64,000 nucleotides of DNA, from assembly GCA_963762545.1 (NCBI GenBank), contig CAVXLC010000001.1, forward strand, positions 992,001 through 1,056,000. The letters run 5' to 3'. The position numbers were made by a program, and so were the translations under genes. This document shows positions 7,955 to 16,510 of the stretch, one piece after another. This DNA is from JABFSM01 sp963762545 (GTDB lineage Bacteria > Gemmatimonadota > Gemmatimonadetes > Gemmatimonadales > GWC2-71-9). The notes under the pieces are model-generated. The model searched no databases. It was not told the DNA's origin and saw nothing but the letters and a program-made list of their open reading frames with translations. The first letter of the stretch is position 1. The number at the start of each line of letters is the position of its first letter.

Positions 7955-10171
7955 ATGCATCCGCAACCCCATCGAGCGGTCCTGCTGCTTCTCGCGGTGT
8001 TGAGTGCCGCACCGCCCGCGACCGCCGAGCCGCGTCCCGTGGATCGGGGCGCCGCCGCCGCGCTCGTGGCGCGCGTCGTCCCCGGCCACGCCGATGACTT
8101 CAGGCTCGCGGCGATCCCTGACAGCGGCGGACTCGACGTCTTCGAAGTGGGGCAGGAGGGCCGCCGGGTTGTCCTGCGGGGATCGTCGGGCGTGGCGATC
8201 GCCTCGGCGCTCAACTGGTATCTCGAGCACGTGGCGGGGGTGAACGTCTCCCTGCCGCTTCAGCCGATCCACCTGACTGCGCTGCCTCCGGTGACGGCGC
8301 CGGTGCGGGTCAGCACGCCCTACCGGGTCCGCTACTTCTTCAACTACTGCACCTTTTCCTACTCGATGGCGTGGTGGGACTGGGCCCAGTGGCAGCGGAT
8401 GATCGACTGGATGGCGCTCAAGGGCATCAACACGCCGCTTGCCGTCACCGGGCAGGAGGCGGTTTGGCGGCTGGTGCTCCAGGACCTCGGCTTTTCCCAT
8501 GAGCAGATCGCCGGCTTTCTGGTGGGCCCCGCGTACCTCCCGTGGGGGTGGATGGGCAACATCGACGGGCTGGGTGGCCCGCTCCCCGATTCCTGGATCG
8601 ACAGCCACATCGCGCTGGAGCGCCGGATTCTCGGGCGGGAGCGCGGCCTGGGCATGACCCCGGTGCTCCAGGGGTTCACCGGCCACGTGCCGGCGTCCCT
8701 CACCCAGGTCTTTCCCGGCGCCCGCATCCACCAGACCGGCGACTGGTCGGCCGGCTTCAGCGGCACCTGGTTTCTCGATCCCCTCGACCCGCTCTTTCAG
8801 CGCTTCGGGCAGCGCTTCATCGAGCGGCAGGCCGAGCTGTTCGGCACCGACCACCTCTACGCCGCCGATCCCTTCAATGAGATCGACCCGCCGTCGAACG
8901 ACTCCACGTTCCTCGCCGGCATGGGCCACGCCATCTACTCCTCGATGCAGGCGGTGGACCCGGACGCCGTGTGGCTGCTCCAGGGCTGGTTCCTCTACTA
9001 TCAGGCCAAGTTCTGGGGAGACGCGCAGGCGCGCGCGCTCCTCGGCGCCGTGCCCGACGATCGCATGGTGGTGCTCGACCTCTGGGGCGACCGTCATCCG
9101 GTCTGGCAGTCGCGCCAGGCGTTCTACGGCAAGCCGTGGGTCTGGAACGTGCTCTACAACTTCGGGGGCAAGATCAGCGTGAACGGCGACTTGCCGTCCA
9201 TCGCCAGGAACCTCGACAGCGCGCTCTCGAGCCCGGCCCATGGACGGTTGTCCGGTCTCGGCATGATGATGGAAGGACTGGGCACCAACCCGGTGGTGCC
9301 GGATTTCGTGATGGACCAGATCTGGCGGGACCGGGTGCCCGCCATTGCCGGCTGGACGCAGGACTACGTGACGCGGCGTTACGGAGCTCCTAACCCGGCC
9401 GCCCGGCACGCCTGGGAGGGGTTGCTCGCCACGGCGTTCAGGTCGAGCGATCAGACCGGAAATTTTCTCGCCGAGCGCCCGCAGTTCTACACCAAAGGCT
9501 CGCCGTATCGTTCGGAGCCGATTGCGCCCTACGACGTCCGGGTGCTGACGGAGGCGCTGGACTCGCTGCTGAGCGCGGCGCCTGCCCTCGGTGGCAACGA
9601 CAACTATCGCTATGACGTCGTCAATCTCACCCGCCAGGTGCTGGGCCAGCTCGCCGTGCCGCTGGTCACACGGGCCCAGGATGCCTATAGCCAGGGAAAC
9701 CGCTCCGCCCTGGCGGCCGCCGGGCGCCAGGTGACCGACCTGCTCGGCGACCTCGACACCCTGGTGGGCACCCGCGAGGAGTTCCTGCTCGGCCGGTGGA
9801 TTGCCGATGCCCGGCGCTGGGGCCGCACCGATGCCGAGCGGCGCCGGTACGAGTGGAATGCCCGCAACATCATCACCCTGTGGGGCACCAAGTGCACTGA
9901 AAATCAGAACGACGACCTCAATCTCTACGCGTTCAAGGAGTGGGCGGGGATGTTCCGGTCGTACTTCCTGCCGCGCTGGCGCGAGTTCTTCGCCCGGCTG
10001 GACCGGTCCCTCGCGACGGGGGTGTCCTTCGACCGGGCACCCTTCGCGGCGGAGATGTGCGCCTGGGAGCAGCGGTGGTCGCGCGGGGATGCGCCGTTCC
10101 CGACGGCGCCCCATGGTGACGCCGTGGTGACCGCGCGGCGGCTGCTCGCCAAGTATCGGAATCTGCTCTGA
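7955..10171 (+). CDS. alpha-N-acetylglucosaminidase (GH89)
   Basis: A secreted glycoside hydrolase, 738 aa, of family GH89 (NAGLU), which removes terminal alpha-linked N-acetylglucosamine. After the signal peptide (MHPQPHRAVLLLLAVLSAAPPATA) come the N-terminal domain, the (beta/alpha)8 barrel with YFFNYCTFSYSMAWWDW and WGWMGN, and the helical C-terminal domain. The two predicted catalytic carboxylates are Glu 309 in PFNEIDPP and Glu 440 in MMMEGLGTNP, close to the positions of the human enzyme (316 and 446). Length and motif order match the family. No other glycan-degrading gene is nearby, so its substrate may be host- or biomass-derived. Confidence 0.95.
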   Translation: MHPQPHRAVLLLLAVLSAAPPATAEPRPVDRGAAAALVARVVPGHADDFRLAAIPDSGGLDVFEVGQEGRRVVLRGSSGVAIASALNWYLEHVAGVNVSLPLQPIHLTALPPVTAPVRVSTPYRVRYFFNYCTFSYSMAWWDWAQWQRMIDWMALKGINTPLAVTGQEAVWRLVLQDLGFSHEQIAGFLVGPAYLPWGWMGNIDGLGGPLPDSWIDSHIALERRILGRERGLGMTPVLQGFTGHVPASLTQVFPGARIHQTGDWSAGFSGTWFLDPLDPLFQRFGQRFIERQAELFGTDHLYAADPFNEIDPPSNDSTFLAGMGHAIYSSMQAVDPDAVWLLQGWFLYYQAKFWGDAQARALLGAVPDDRMVVLDLWGDRHPVWQSRQAFYGKPWVWNVLYNFGGKISVNGDLPSIARNLDSALSSPAHGRLSGLGMMMEGLGTNPVVPDFVMDQIWRDRVPAIAGWTQDYVTRRYGAPNPAARHAWEGLLATAFRSSDQTGNFLAERPQFYTKGSPYRSEPIAPYDVRVLTEALDSLLSAAPALGGNDNYRYDVVNLTRQVLGQLAVPLVTRAQDAYSQGNRSALAAAGRQVTDLLGDLDTLVGTREEFLLGRWIADARRWGRTDAERRRYEWNARNIITLWGTKCTENQNDDLNLYAFKEWAGMFRSYFLPRWREFFARLDRSLATGVSFDRAPFAAEMCAWEQRWSRGDAPFPTAPHGDAVVTARRLLAKYRNLL

Positions 10172-10202
10172 TACCTGGCCGTTCGCCGCGAGTCGCCCAG
10201 AA

Positions 10203-10691
10203 CTATTTCATCGCGATCACGTGCTCCACGAACTGATCGACGGCAATTTCGGTGCCCTGGTAAAAGCCCGACGCTTTGTTTTTCTCGAGGTCCGCTTCAT
10301 CCCGGTGCAGCGCCGTGAAGACGTAGCGAGTGCCGGTTCCCACGGGTTCCATCGTAATGATGGCGGTGATCGGAATGTCGTCAAAGACCGCCGGACGATA
10401 CCCGGGGAACAACATGGAGGTCCAGACCAGTCGCTCCATCGGAACAACGTCCAGGAAACAGCCGAGGTTGGGAGACTCCTGACCGTCTCCCATTGCGATG
10501 TCGATGCTGAAGATGCCGCCCGGTCGCACGTCCATTTCGGTTCGCGACACACGCCCCCAGGCCTTGGGCATGTACCACTCCTTGAGATGCTCCGGTTTCG
10601 TCAACGCTTCCCAGACGAGCCGCGGTGGCGCGTCGATGTACCGTTCGATGGCGAAATCACGTTTCGGATCGAAAGCGAATTGCTTGCTCAT
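10203..10691 (-). CDS. AHSA1/SRPBCC-family protein
   Basis: A 162-residue START-like (SRPBCC) protein of the AHSA1 type: IERYIDAPPRLVWEALTKPEHLKEWYMP at the N-terminus, a central RPGGIFSIDI strand and a helical end (GTEIAVDQFVEHV). These bind hydrophobic ligands; the ligand here is unknown. The start at 10691 is chosen because its ATG overlaps the stop of the upstream ArsR gene (ATGA), a sign of translational coupling. An ArsR-AHSA1 pair is a widespread two-gene operon in soil bacteria. Confidence 0.92.
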   Translation of the reverse strand: MSKQFAFDPKRDFAIERYIDAPPRLVWEALTKPEHLKEWYMPKAWGRVSRTEMDVRPGGIFSIDIAMGDGQESPNLGCFLDVVPMERLVWTSMLFPGYRPAVFDDIPITAIITMEPVGTGTRYVFTALHRDEADLEKNKASGFYQGTEIAVDQFVEHVIAMK

Positions 10692-11041
10692 GAGGCTGAT
10701 TCCTTCTTCTTGAGTTGTTTGACATATCGGTCGAACCGGTCCAGTCGAGCTTCCCACAACTGGCGGCGCGCGGTCAGCCAGTCTTCAACGACCTTGAACC
10801 GTTCGGGTGCGATCTCATACGTCCGCACTCGCCCGCGCTTTGTCGACCTCACCAGTCGGCTCTGTTCGAGCACCGAGAGGTGCTGCACGAACGACGGGAG
10901 TTGCATGTCGAACGGTGCCGCCAGTTCGCTGACGGTGGCTGGTCCGACAGACAGTCGCTCCAGGACTTTCCGCCGAGTCGGGTTGGATAAGGCGTGAAAA
11001 ACGTCGTCGGCGGCTGCGGATTGAACCATTTCCGACACCAT
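10688..11041 (-). CDS. ArsR-family transcriptional regulator
   Basis: A 117-residue winged-helix repressor: ALSNPTRRKVLERLSVGPATVSELAAPFDMQLPSFVQHLSVLEQSRLV, the standard ArsR helix-turn-helix. It has no obvious metal-binding Cys, like the non-metal ArsR proteins that accompany AHSA1 genes. It is the first gene of the operon with the SRPBCC gene (4-bp overlap) and probably represses its own promoter. Confidence 0.92.
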   Translation of the reverse strand: MVSEMVQSAAADDVFHALSNPTRRKVLERLSVGPATVSELAAPFDMQLPSFVQHLSVLEQSRLVRSTKRGRVRTYEIAPERFKVVEDWLTARRQLWEARLDRFDRYVKQLKKKESAS

Positions 11042-11074
11042 CCCGATGCTCGGGTTATCCGATGTGACCGAGGG

Positions 11075-11103
11075 ATTCTACAACCGTGAAATACTTTTGT
11101 AAA
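11075..11103 (-). promoter_or_regulatory. promoter of the arsR-AHSA1 operon
   Basis: On the minus strand TTTACA (11103 to 11098) and TAGAAT (11080 to 11075) are separated by exactly 17 bp, a near-consensus sigma70-type promoter 34 bp upstream of the ArsR start. The AT-rich stretch just upstream (11091-11118, TACCTAAGTATGTAT) contains imperfect inverted repeats around TACCTAAGTA and is a candidate ArsR operator. Confidence 0.6.
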
Positions 11104-11118
11104 TACCTAAGTATGTAT

Positions 11119-11496
11119 CTTGAAAGCGCCGGCCCTTCACATGGAGACAAGAACTCCGGAAGACGGTTTCCCTTACATCGACTGGACTGCGGACCTTTGC
11201 TGGCCGGGATGCAGTCATGGCCGCGCGTGGCGAGCGCTTCGCTCTGCGGCCCAACGAACGCTGAAGCTGACGAAGGGGCTGTTGTCCTCAGCAAACTGGA
11301 GGAGTGGACGCCGGCTGAGTTGCCGGCGGTGGCCGCCGTCGCCCTGGGTGAGGCCGGCCATGCTCTGGCCTTTGGGCAGGTACTGGCCGCTGAGGCCGCT
11401 GTCGCCTCCCCTGTTCCCGCTCCTCCTTTCCTTTTTCCCCCGTGACGGCCGTATACTTGGGCACCGAGCCCTCTCGACCCATGGACGGTAGAGATC
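11119..11496. other. intergenic region, no gene recognised
   Basis: About 380 bp between the divergent arsR operon and the hydrolase-LuxR gene. Short open frames exist, but none has a convincing start, composition or domain. A GCCCAAC motif at 11249 resembles one half of an attC core, but I find no partner. Confidence 0.5.
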
Positions 11497-12585
11497 GTGC
11501 CCAGGCCCCCGCTGCAGCAACAGGTCCGCTTCTGTCAGGCCTCCGACGGGGTCCGCTTGGCCTATGCCATCGCGGGGAAGGGGCCGCCCCTGCTCAAGGC
11601 GTCCAACTGGCTCAGCCACGTCGAGTTCGACTGGAAGAGCCCGGTCTGGCAGCCCTTCCTCGAGCAGTACGCCCGGACCCGCACCATCATCCGGTACGAC
11701 GAACGCGGTTGCGGTCTCTCCGACTGGAAGGCAGCCGACCTCTCCTTCGAGTCCTGGGTCCGGGACCTCGAAACCGTCGCCGACGCCATCGGCCTCCGCC
11801 GCTTCCCCCTGCTCGGCATCTCCCAGGGCGGTCCCATCGCGGTGGCCTATGCGGTTCGCCATCCTGAACGGGTCAGCCACCTCATCCTCCACGGCGCCTA
11901 CTCCCGCGGACTGCTCCGTCGAGACCTCTCCCCCGACCACATCATGGAGGTGGGCACCCTCCGGAACCTGATCCAGCTCGGCTGGGGCCGGGAGAATCCG
12001 GCGTTCCGCCAGGTCTTCGCGTCCCGCTTCATTCCCGGCGGCAGACTGGAACAGCTCGAGTGGTTCAACGAACTCCAGCGGGTCTCCAGCACGCCGGAGA
12101 ATGCCCTGCGGCTCTTCGATACCCTCTGCACCATCGACGTGCGGGAGCTGGCCCCGCAGGTCTCCTGTCCCACCCTGGTCATCCACTGCAGCCGGGACGC
12201 CGTGGTCCCCTTCGAGGAGGGCCGCCTCTTCGCGGCACTGATTCCCGGCGCCCGCTTCGTCACCCTGGAGAGCGGTAATCACCTGCTGCTGGAGGGGGAG
12301 CCAGCCATGCAGCAGTACTTCGAGGCGGTGGACGAGTTCCTCGGAGATGCGGTGGAGCCAGCGGTCGACGCCATCCCCGCCGTCTCCTTCGCGGTGCTGA
12401 CCAGCCGGGAGACCGAAGTGCTGGATCTCATCGCCCGCGGCCTCGACAACACCGCCATCGCCTCCCGCCTCCAGATCACCCCCAAGACCCTTAGAAATCA
12501 CATCACCAACATCTTCGCCAAGCTCGGCCTCAACACCCGCGCGCAAGCCATTGTCCGGGCCCGCGACGCAGGTTTGGGTAGGTAG
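11497..12585 (+). CDS. alpha/beta hydrolase fused to a LuxR-type helix-turn-helix
   Basis: A 362-residue two-domain protein. Residues 10-285 are an alpha/beta hydrolase with nucleophile Ser 109 in GISQGG, acid Asp 234 in SRDAVVP and His 262 in SGNHLL. Residues about 295-355 are a GerE/LuxR DNA-binding domain (LTSRETEVLDLIARGLDNTAIA, then TLRNHITNIFAKL). The arrangement suggests a regulator that senses or hydrolyses a small ligand in its enzyme-like domain. It starts with GTG at 11497 behind a weak GGTAGAG site. It stands alone, facing away from the arsR operon. Whether it is catalytic, a sensor or both cannot be told from sequence. Confidence 0.9.
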   Translation: MPRPPLQQQVRFCQASDGVRLAYAIAGKGPPLLKASNWLSHVEFDWKSPVWQPFLEQYARTRTIIRYDERGCGLSDWKAADLSFESWVRDLETVADAIGLRRFPLLGISQGGPIAVAYAVRHPERVSHLILHGAYSRGLLRRDLSPDHIMEVGTLRNLIQLGWGRENPAFRQVFASRFIPGGRLEQLEWFNELQRVSSTPENALRLFDTLCTIDVRELAPQVSCPTLVIHCSRDAVVPFEEGRLFAALIPGARFVTLESGNHLLLEGEPAMQQYFEAVDEFLGDAVEPAVDAIPAVSFAVLTSRETEVLDLIARGLDNTAIASRLQITPKTLRNHITNIFAKLGLNTRAQAIVRARDAGLGR

Positions 12586-12818
12586 ATGGGGGACTGCAGG
12601 TCACTGCTGTATCCCGCAGTCTCCTGATCCAGTTCCCCGAGTTCTGGGGCTCCAGCCCCACTCCTGAGCCCTTTCCCCCGATTCTCGCTCCTCCACTAGG
12701 ACCAAGGCCTCATGTGCCCACCGGCACCGGGTCCTAGCTTGGCCCTGGGCCATTGCGGATTCCTCTGGTTTCCTGGCCCACTGGAGTTCCCTGTCTTCTC
12801 TAGCCTGGAGCCGTCGCC

Positions 12819-14231
12819 ATGCCCCGCTGGAAACCCGATCCGACCTTCTACCCCACGCCCGCCCTGGCCGCCGAGGCACCGGCGGAGGAGCTGGCCTACG
12901 TCGCGCTGCTCAGCCTCGAGGGGAGCGGCAAGCGCGACGCACTGGGCGTTGTGGACACCAACCCCGCCTCGAAGAGCTACGGTCGCCTGGTGGGGCAGGT
13001 GGATCTCCCCGACAGCGGCAACGAGTTGCACCACTTCGGCTGGAACGCCTGCAGCTCCCACCTCTGCCCCTGGGCGCCTAACGCCCACGTGGAGCGCCGT
13101 TACCTGGTGGTGCCCGGGATCCATTCCTCCCGGATCCACATCATCGATACCCAGCCCGATCCCCGGCGCCCGCAGCTGGTCCGCGCCATCTCCGGAGAGA
13201 CCGTCATGGCCGCCACCGGCTACTCCGCTCTGCACACCGTGCACTGCGGTCCGGACGGCATCTACCTCAACGGCCTCGGGTCGGGAGACGGCGACGGACC
13301 CGGCGGGATCTTCATGCTGGATCACGACACCTTCGAGGTGAAGGAGCGGTGGGAGGAGGACCGCGGCTCGCAGCACCTTTCGTATGACTTCGCCTGGCAC
13401 CTGGGCCACGACACCATGATCACCAGCGAGTGGGGCACCCCGAACATGGTGAAGGACGGCCTCAACCCCGAGCTGCTCCTGGCCGGGAAGTACGGCCACG
13501 CCCTCCACGTCTGGGACCTGCGCACTCGTCGCCACCAGGAGACCCTCGACCTCGGCGCCGAGCAGCAGATGGTGCTGGAGCTGCGCCCGGCGCACAATCC
13601 GGCCAAGGCCTATGGGTTTGCGGGCGTCGTCATCTCCCTCAAGGACCTCTCCGCCTCGGTCTGGATGTGGTACCGGGAGGGCAGCAACGGCAGCGCCAGC
13701 TGGAAGATCAAGAAGGTCATCGAGATTCCGGCGGAACCGGCCACCGAGGACCAGCTGCCGCCATTGCTCAAGGGGTTCAAGGCTGTGCCGCCGCTGGTCA
13801 CCGACATCAACCTCTCGCTGGACGACAAATTCCTTTACGTCTCCTGCTGGGGCACCGGCGAGATCCGGCAGTACGACGTCACCGATCCCTTCACCCCGGT
13901 GCTGGTCGGCAGCCAGCATATCGGCGGCATCGTGCGGCGCACGCCTCATCCGGGCGCACCGGACAAGCCGCTTAACGGCGCGCCCCAGATGGTGGAGATC
14001 AGCCGCGACGGACGGCGGGTCTACCTGACCAACAGTCTCTACAGCCCCTGGGACGCGCAGTTCTATCCCGACGGGATTGCGGGCTGGATGGTCAAGCTGG
14101 ATGTCGACCCGAAGGGCGGGATGGCCTTCGACCCGCGCTTCCTGGTGGAGCTGGAGCCGGGCATGCGCCCGCACCAGGTCCGGCTGCAGGGCGGGGACGC
14201 CAGCTCCGACTCCTTCTGCTACCCCTCCTGA
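12819..14231 (+). CDS. selenium-binding protein 56 family / methanethiol oxidase-like
   Basis: A 470-residue protein of the SBP56 (SELENBP1/MtoX) family, a seven-bladed propeller. Visible family marks include YVALLSLEGSGKRDAL, the conserved Cys region WNACSSHLCPW, a His-rich HHFGW, TMITSEWGTPNM, HVWDLR and MRPHQVRLQGGDASSD at the C-terminus. Family members bind copper or selenium, and some oxidise methanethiol to formaldehyde, H2S and H2O2. No signal peptide is seen. The stop overlaps the start of the next membrane-protein gene (TGATG), so the two form a unit. Function as a methanethiol oxidase is inferred from family only. Confidence 0.92.
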   Translation: MPRWKPDPTFYPTPALAAEAPAEELAYVALLSLEGSGKRDALGVVDTNPASKSYGRLVGQVDLPDSGNELHHFGWNACSSHLCPWAPNAHVERRYLVVPGIHSSRIHIIDTQPDPRRPQLVRAISGETVMAATGYSALHTVHCGPDGIYLNGLGSGDGDGPGGIFMLDHDTFEVKERWEEDRGSQHLSYDFAWHLGHDTMITSEWGTPNMVKDGLNPELLLAGKYGHALHVWDLRTRRHQETLDLGAEQQMVLELRPAHNPAKAYGFAGVVISLKDLSASVWMWYREGSNGSASWKIKKVIEIPAEPATEDQLPPLLKGFKAVPPLVTDINLSLDDKFLYVSCWGTGEIRQYDVTDPFTPVLVGSQHIGGIVRRTPHPGAPDKPLNGAPQMVEISRDGRRVYLTNSLYSPWDAQFYPDGIAGWMVKLDVDPKGGMAFDPRFLVELEPGMRPHQVRLQGGDASSDSFCYPS

Positions 14232-14884
14232 TGCCGTCGCACGAATGGCCCTGGGCGGCGCTGCTGCTGTTAGGCGCCGTCCACGGGCTCAACCCAGGGA
14301 TGGGCTGGCTCTTCGCGGTCGCACTTGGGCTGCAGGAGAAGGATCGGAAGGCGGTCTGGGGCGCCCTGCTGCCGCTGGCAACGGGGCACGCCCTGGCCAT
14401 CGCGCTGGCGGTGGGGATCGCGGCCGCTGTCGGCCTGATACTCCCCACCGGCGAGATCAAGTGGATCGTCGCCGCCACCCTGCTGGCGCTGGGGGTGGTG
14501 CGGCTCCGGCGGCACCGCCATCCACGCGGGATGGGCATGCGGGTCAACAACCGGGACCTCACCATCTGGTCCTTCCTCATGGCGACGGCGCACGGCGCGG
14601 GACTCATGGCGCTGCCCTTCGTGCTGGCCATGGAGCCCGGGACGATGATGAGCGGCATGAACCACGGAGTCCACGTCATGGGCCTCACTCATGGCGCCAC
14701 GCTCTCCACCGGGCTGCTCGCCACCGCGGCCCACACGGCGGGCTACCTGGTGGTGCTGGCGCTGATGGCAGCCCTGGTGTACGAGCGGCTCGGACTCCGG
14801 ATGCTCCGGACCGCGTGGATCAACCTGGACCTGATCTGGGCCGGGGCGCTGGCGTGCACCGCGGTGCTGACGGTGGTGGTGTGA
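14231..14884 (+). CDS. integral membrane protein coupled to the SBP56 gene
   Basis: A 217-residue protein with about six hydrophobic segments and conserved-looking HGLNPGMGW and ATAHGAGLMALP motifs that place His residues in the membrane, plus a Met/His-rich stretch (MMSGMNHGVHVMGLTHG). It overlaps the preceding SBP56 stop by one base. His/Met content and the neighbour suggest metal handling for the SBP56 enzyme, but this is only an inference; the shape also recalls nickel/cobalt or TauE-like transporters. Confidence 0.8.
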   Translation: MPSHEWPWAALLLLGAVHGLNPGMGWLFAVALGLQEKDRKAVWGALLPLATGHALAIALAVGIAAAVGLILPTGEIKWIVAATLLALGVVRLRRHRHPRGMGMRVNNRDLTIWSFLMATAHGAGLMALPFVLAMEPGTMMSGMNHGVHVMGLTHGATLSTGLLATAAHTAGYLVVLALMAALVYERLGLRMLRTAWINLDLIWAGALACTAVLTVVV

Positions 14885-14906
14885 AGGGGCGCCATGTCGC
14901 GGTGTC

Positions 14907-15335
14907 ATGGGCTCGAGTGAATTGGGCGTCGCATCCTCGCCTGAGCCCGGCCCGCTTCCGACGGCAGTAGCTGGTGCCCCGCTTGGGCAGGCCAGCGGCA
15001 CCGCCGGCATCCCCAGCACCAAGGGGGGAAGGGAGATCGTCCCCCACTCCCGTTCCCTCATCCTCCGGGTGGACCAGCACTTCGTCGACTCCATCCGGTT
15101 GCTGGTTCCGTTCATGCCCCTTCCGGGGAACATCCTACTCGCGGTCGTCGTTGTACTGGTCGCTCGGCTGTGGTTTCGCCACCGGGAGTCCCGGGGAGAC
15201 TCAAGCCTGCAGGTGCACGAACTCGACGCGAGAGTTGAAGGTTTACGGCTAGGGCACAGCGAGTTGCCGGAAGGGGCCGAGTTTGCCGGGTGTCTCCTGG
15301 GTCAGGTCAAGGAGGGACAACGCCTCACACCGTGA
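14907..15335 (+). CDS. possible small single-pass membrane protein
   Basis: An open frame of 142 aa before the first attC-like site. The first 65 residues look non-coding (Pro/Gly/Ser-rich), but the second half has a good membrane helix (GNILLAVVVVLVARLW) followed by a charged tail. If real, translation probably starts downstream, near 15113. Its stop lies 5 bp before the repeat core at 15341, as with the cassette genes downstream. No family is recognised. Confidence 0.3.
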   Translation: MGSSELGVASSPEPGPLPTAVAGAPLGQASGTAGIPSTKGGREIVPHSRSLILRVDQHFVDSIRLLVPFMPLPGNILLAVVVVLVARLWFRHRESRGDSSLQVHELDARVEGLRLGHSELPEGAEFAGCLLGQVKEGQRLTP

Positions 15336-15340
15336 CAGCA

Positions 15341-15468
15341 GCCTAACCAGGGCATGCACCAGTCGGGGCGCGGCCGTCGGTTTCCTTCAGACTGGCATGG
15401 CCCGTCGTCGCCTGGTAGGTTCTCCCCACGCGCCGCGGCCCCGCAGGTGATGGGCGGTCTCGTTGGGC
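15341..15468 (+). repeat. attC-like site 1
   Basis: It begins with GCCTAAC (15341-15347) and ends with GTTGGGC (15462-15468), matching the integron core pair RYYYAAC/GTTRRRY, 128 bp overall. The inner arms CGGGGCGCGGCC and GCCGCGGCCCCG are partly complementary. It lies just after one open frame and just before the DUF1801 gene. Not tested by a covariance model. Confidence 0.6.
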
Positions 15469-15509
15469 GGAACTCCCGCAGCACTCCCTGCAAGAACCTG
15501 GAGGATGGG

Positions 15510-15992
15510 ATGGCAGTCAGCTCCGTTGGCGCGAAGGGCACACCGGAGGCCCAGCTTCGATCCTTCATCGAGAGGTTCGATCCCAAGCACCAGAGGCTCA
15601 TCCGCTCGGTCCGGTCTGCTGTGCGCAAGCGATTGCCGACTGCCAACGAACTGGTGTACGACTACTCCAACTCCCTCGTCATCGGGTATTCTCCGACCGA
15701 GCGAGGCATCGAGGGGGTCGTCGCAATCTCCGCGCGCGCCGACGGTGTGGGTCTGTACTTCAGCCAAGGACGTCAATTGCCCGATCCGAAGAAGCTGCTG
15801 CGGGGATCGGGCAGGCAAACCCGCTTCATCCGGGTCGAGGCTGCTCGCCAGCTGGCGCATCCGGATGTCGAGGCGCTGATCGCCGCGGCGATCGACCAGG
15901 CTGGCGCTCCGCTGCCATCCACGGGGCGTGGCAGACTCGTCATTCGGACGGGGGCCGCGAAGAAGCGGACTGGTCGGAAGCGGGCGAAGTGA
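15510..15992 (+). CDS. DUF1801 domain protein
   Basis: A 160-residue protein of the DUF1801/YdhG family (LRSFIERFDPKHQRLIRSVRSAVRKRLP, then ELVYDYSNSLVIGYSP and a GLYFSQGRQLPDPKKLLRGSG block). The start at 15510 follows GGAGG at 15500-15504. The fold is a small alpha/beta domain whose biochemical role is not established. The Lys/Arg-rich tail (GAAKKRTGRKRAK) could contact nucleic acid. It lies downstream of attC-like site 1 and 16 bp upstream of the DUF4440-like gene, with no repeat between them, so the two may share a cassette. Confidence 0.85.
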   Translation: MAVSSVGAKGTPEAQLRSFIERFDPKHQRLIRSVRSAVRKRLPTANELVYDYSNSLVIGYSPTERGIEGVVAISARADGVGLYFSQGRQLPDPKKLLRGSGRQTRFIRVEAARQLAHPDVEALIAAAIDQAGAPLPSTGRGRLVIRTGAAKKRTGRKRAK

Positions 15993-16008
15993 CAATGGAG
16001 TCATCACT

Positions 16009-16488
16009 TTGAACAAGACAACGTGCGTCACGCTGTTGCTGCTGGCTTCCGCACTCCCGTGCTTAGCGCAGGGTTCACCGCCATCCGGGCCACAGCCGGG
16101 CGCGTTGATGGCGTTCGAGCGTGAGATCGAAGCCGCTACCGCGCGAGGAGATGTCGCCTTCCTGACTGGCGCCCTGGCCGACGACTTCACATTCACCCAC
16201 GGTGATGCATGGAGGACTGGCGGGAAACCCAGCCGGGTGGACACCAGGAAGTCGTGGATGGACTTGGTCGCTCGCGGCATGTTTGCGAGCAGGGAAGTCG
16301 ACTCTCAGCAGGTCGAACCACACGGCTCGATGGCCATCACAACGGGTCGCATCGACGTGAAGCTGAAGCCGCCGTTCCTGAACGCTGGAAAGTCCGAGTA
16401 TTCAGTCTGGTTCGTACGGGTCTATCGAGCCAAGGACGGCGGCTGGGAGCTCGTGTCCCATCGAACCGTAGCGGAGTCACCCACCTGA
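16009..16488 (+). CDS. secreted DUF4440/SnoaL-like protein
   Basis: A 159-residue NTF2-like (DUF4440) protein. The TTG at 16009 is preferred: GGAG lies at 15998-16001 and translation gives a clean signal peptide (MNKTTCVTLLLLASALPCLAQG). The mature part has FEREIEAATARGDVAFLTGALADDF and ends WELVSHRTVAE, the family pattern. The function is unknown. The stop TGA (16486-16488) lies inside an attC-like 5' core (ACCTGACAAGCGCTTGC). Confidence 0.82.
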   Translation: MNKTTCVTLLLLASALPCLAQGSPPSGPQPGALMAFEREIEAATARGDVAFLTGALADDFTFTHGDAWRTGGKPSRVDTRKSWMDLVARGMFASREVDSQQVEPHGSMAITTGRIDVKLKPPFLNAGKSEYSVWFVRVYRAKDGGWELVSHRTVAESPT

Positions 16489-16510
16489 CAAGCGCTTGCT
16501 GCCGTACGCC
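16484..16510 (+). repeat. attC-like 5' half-site 2
   Basis: ACCTGACAAGCGCTTGCTGCCG matches the 5' arm of the other repeats (CCTAACCAGCGCTTGCTGCTGCCGG at site 3). The 3' half is missing: the sequence continues directly into the beta-barrel fragment, suggesting a deletion that fused two cassettes. Confidence 0.5.

Noticed and set aside
7817..10114. 765-residue minus-strand open frame
   Set aside because: Antisense to the GH89 gene, which has full motifs; the minus frame has low-complexity His/Arg/Gly composition.
11249..11260. GCCCAAC motif like an attC core
   Set aside because: No complementary arm or GTTRRRY partner at a proper distance, and it is outside the cassette region.
11086..11445. 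Short plus-strand open frames in the arsR upstream region
   Set aside because: They start inside the arsR promoter and give no plausible protein; treated as intergenic.
12696..14174. 492-residue minus-strand open frame
   Set aside because: Shadow of the SBP56 gene; no start context or domain.
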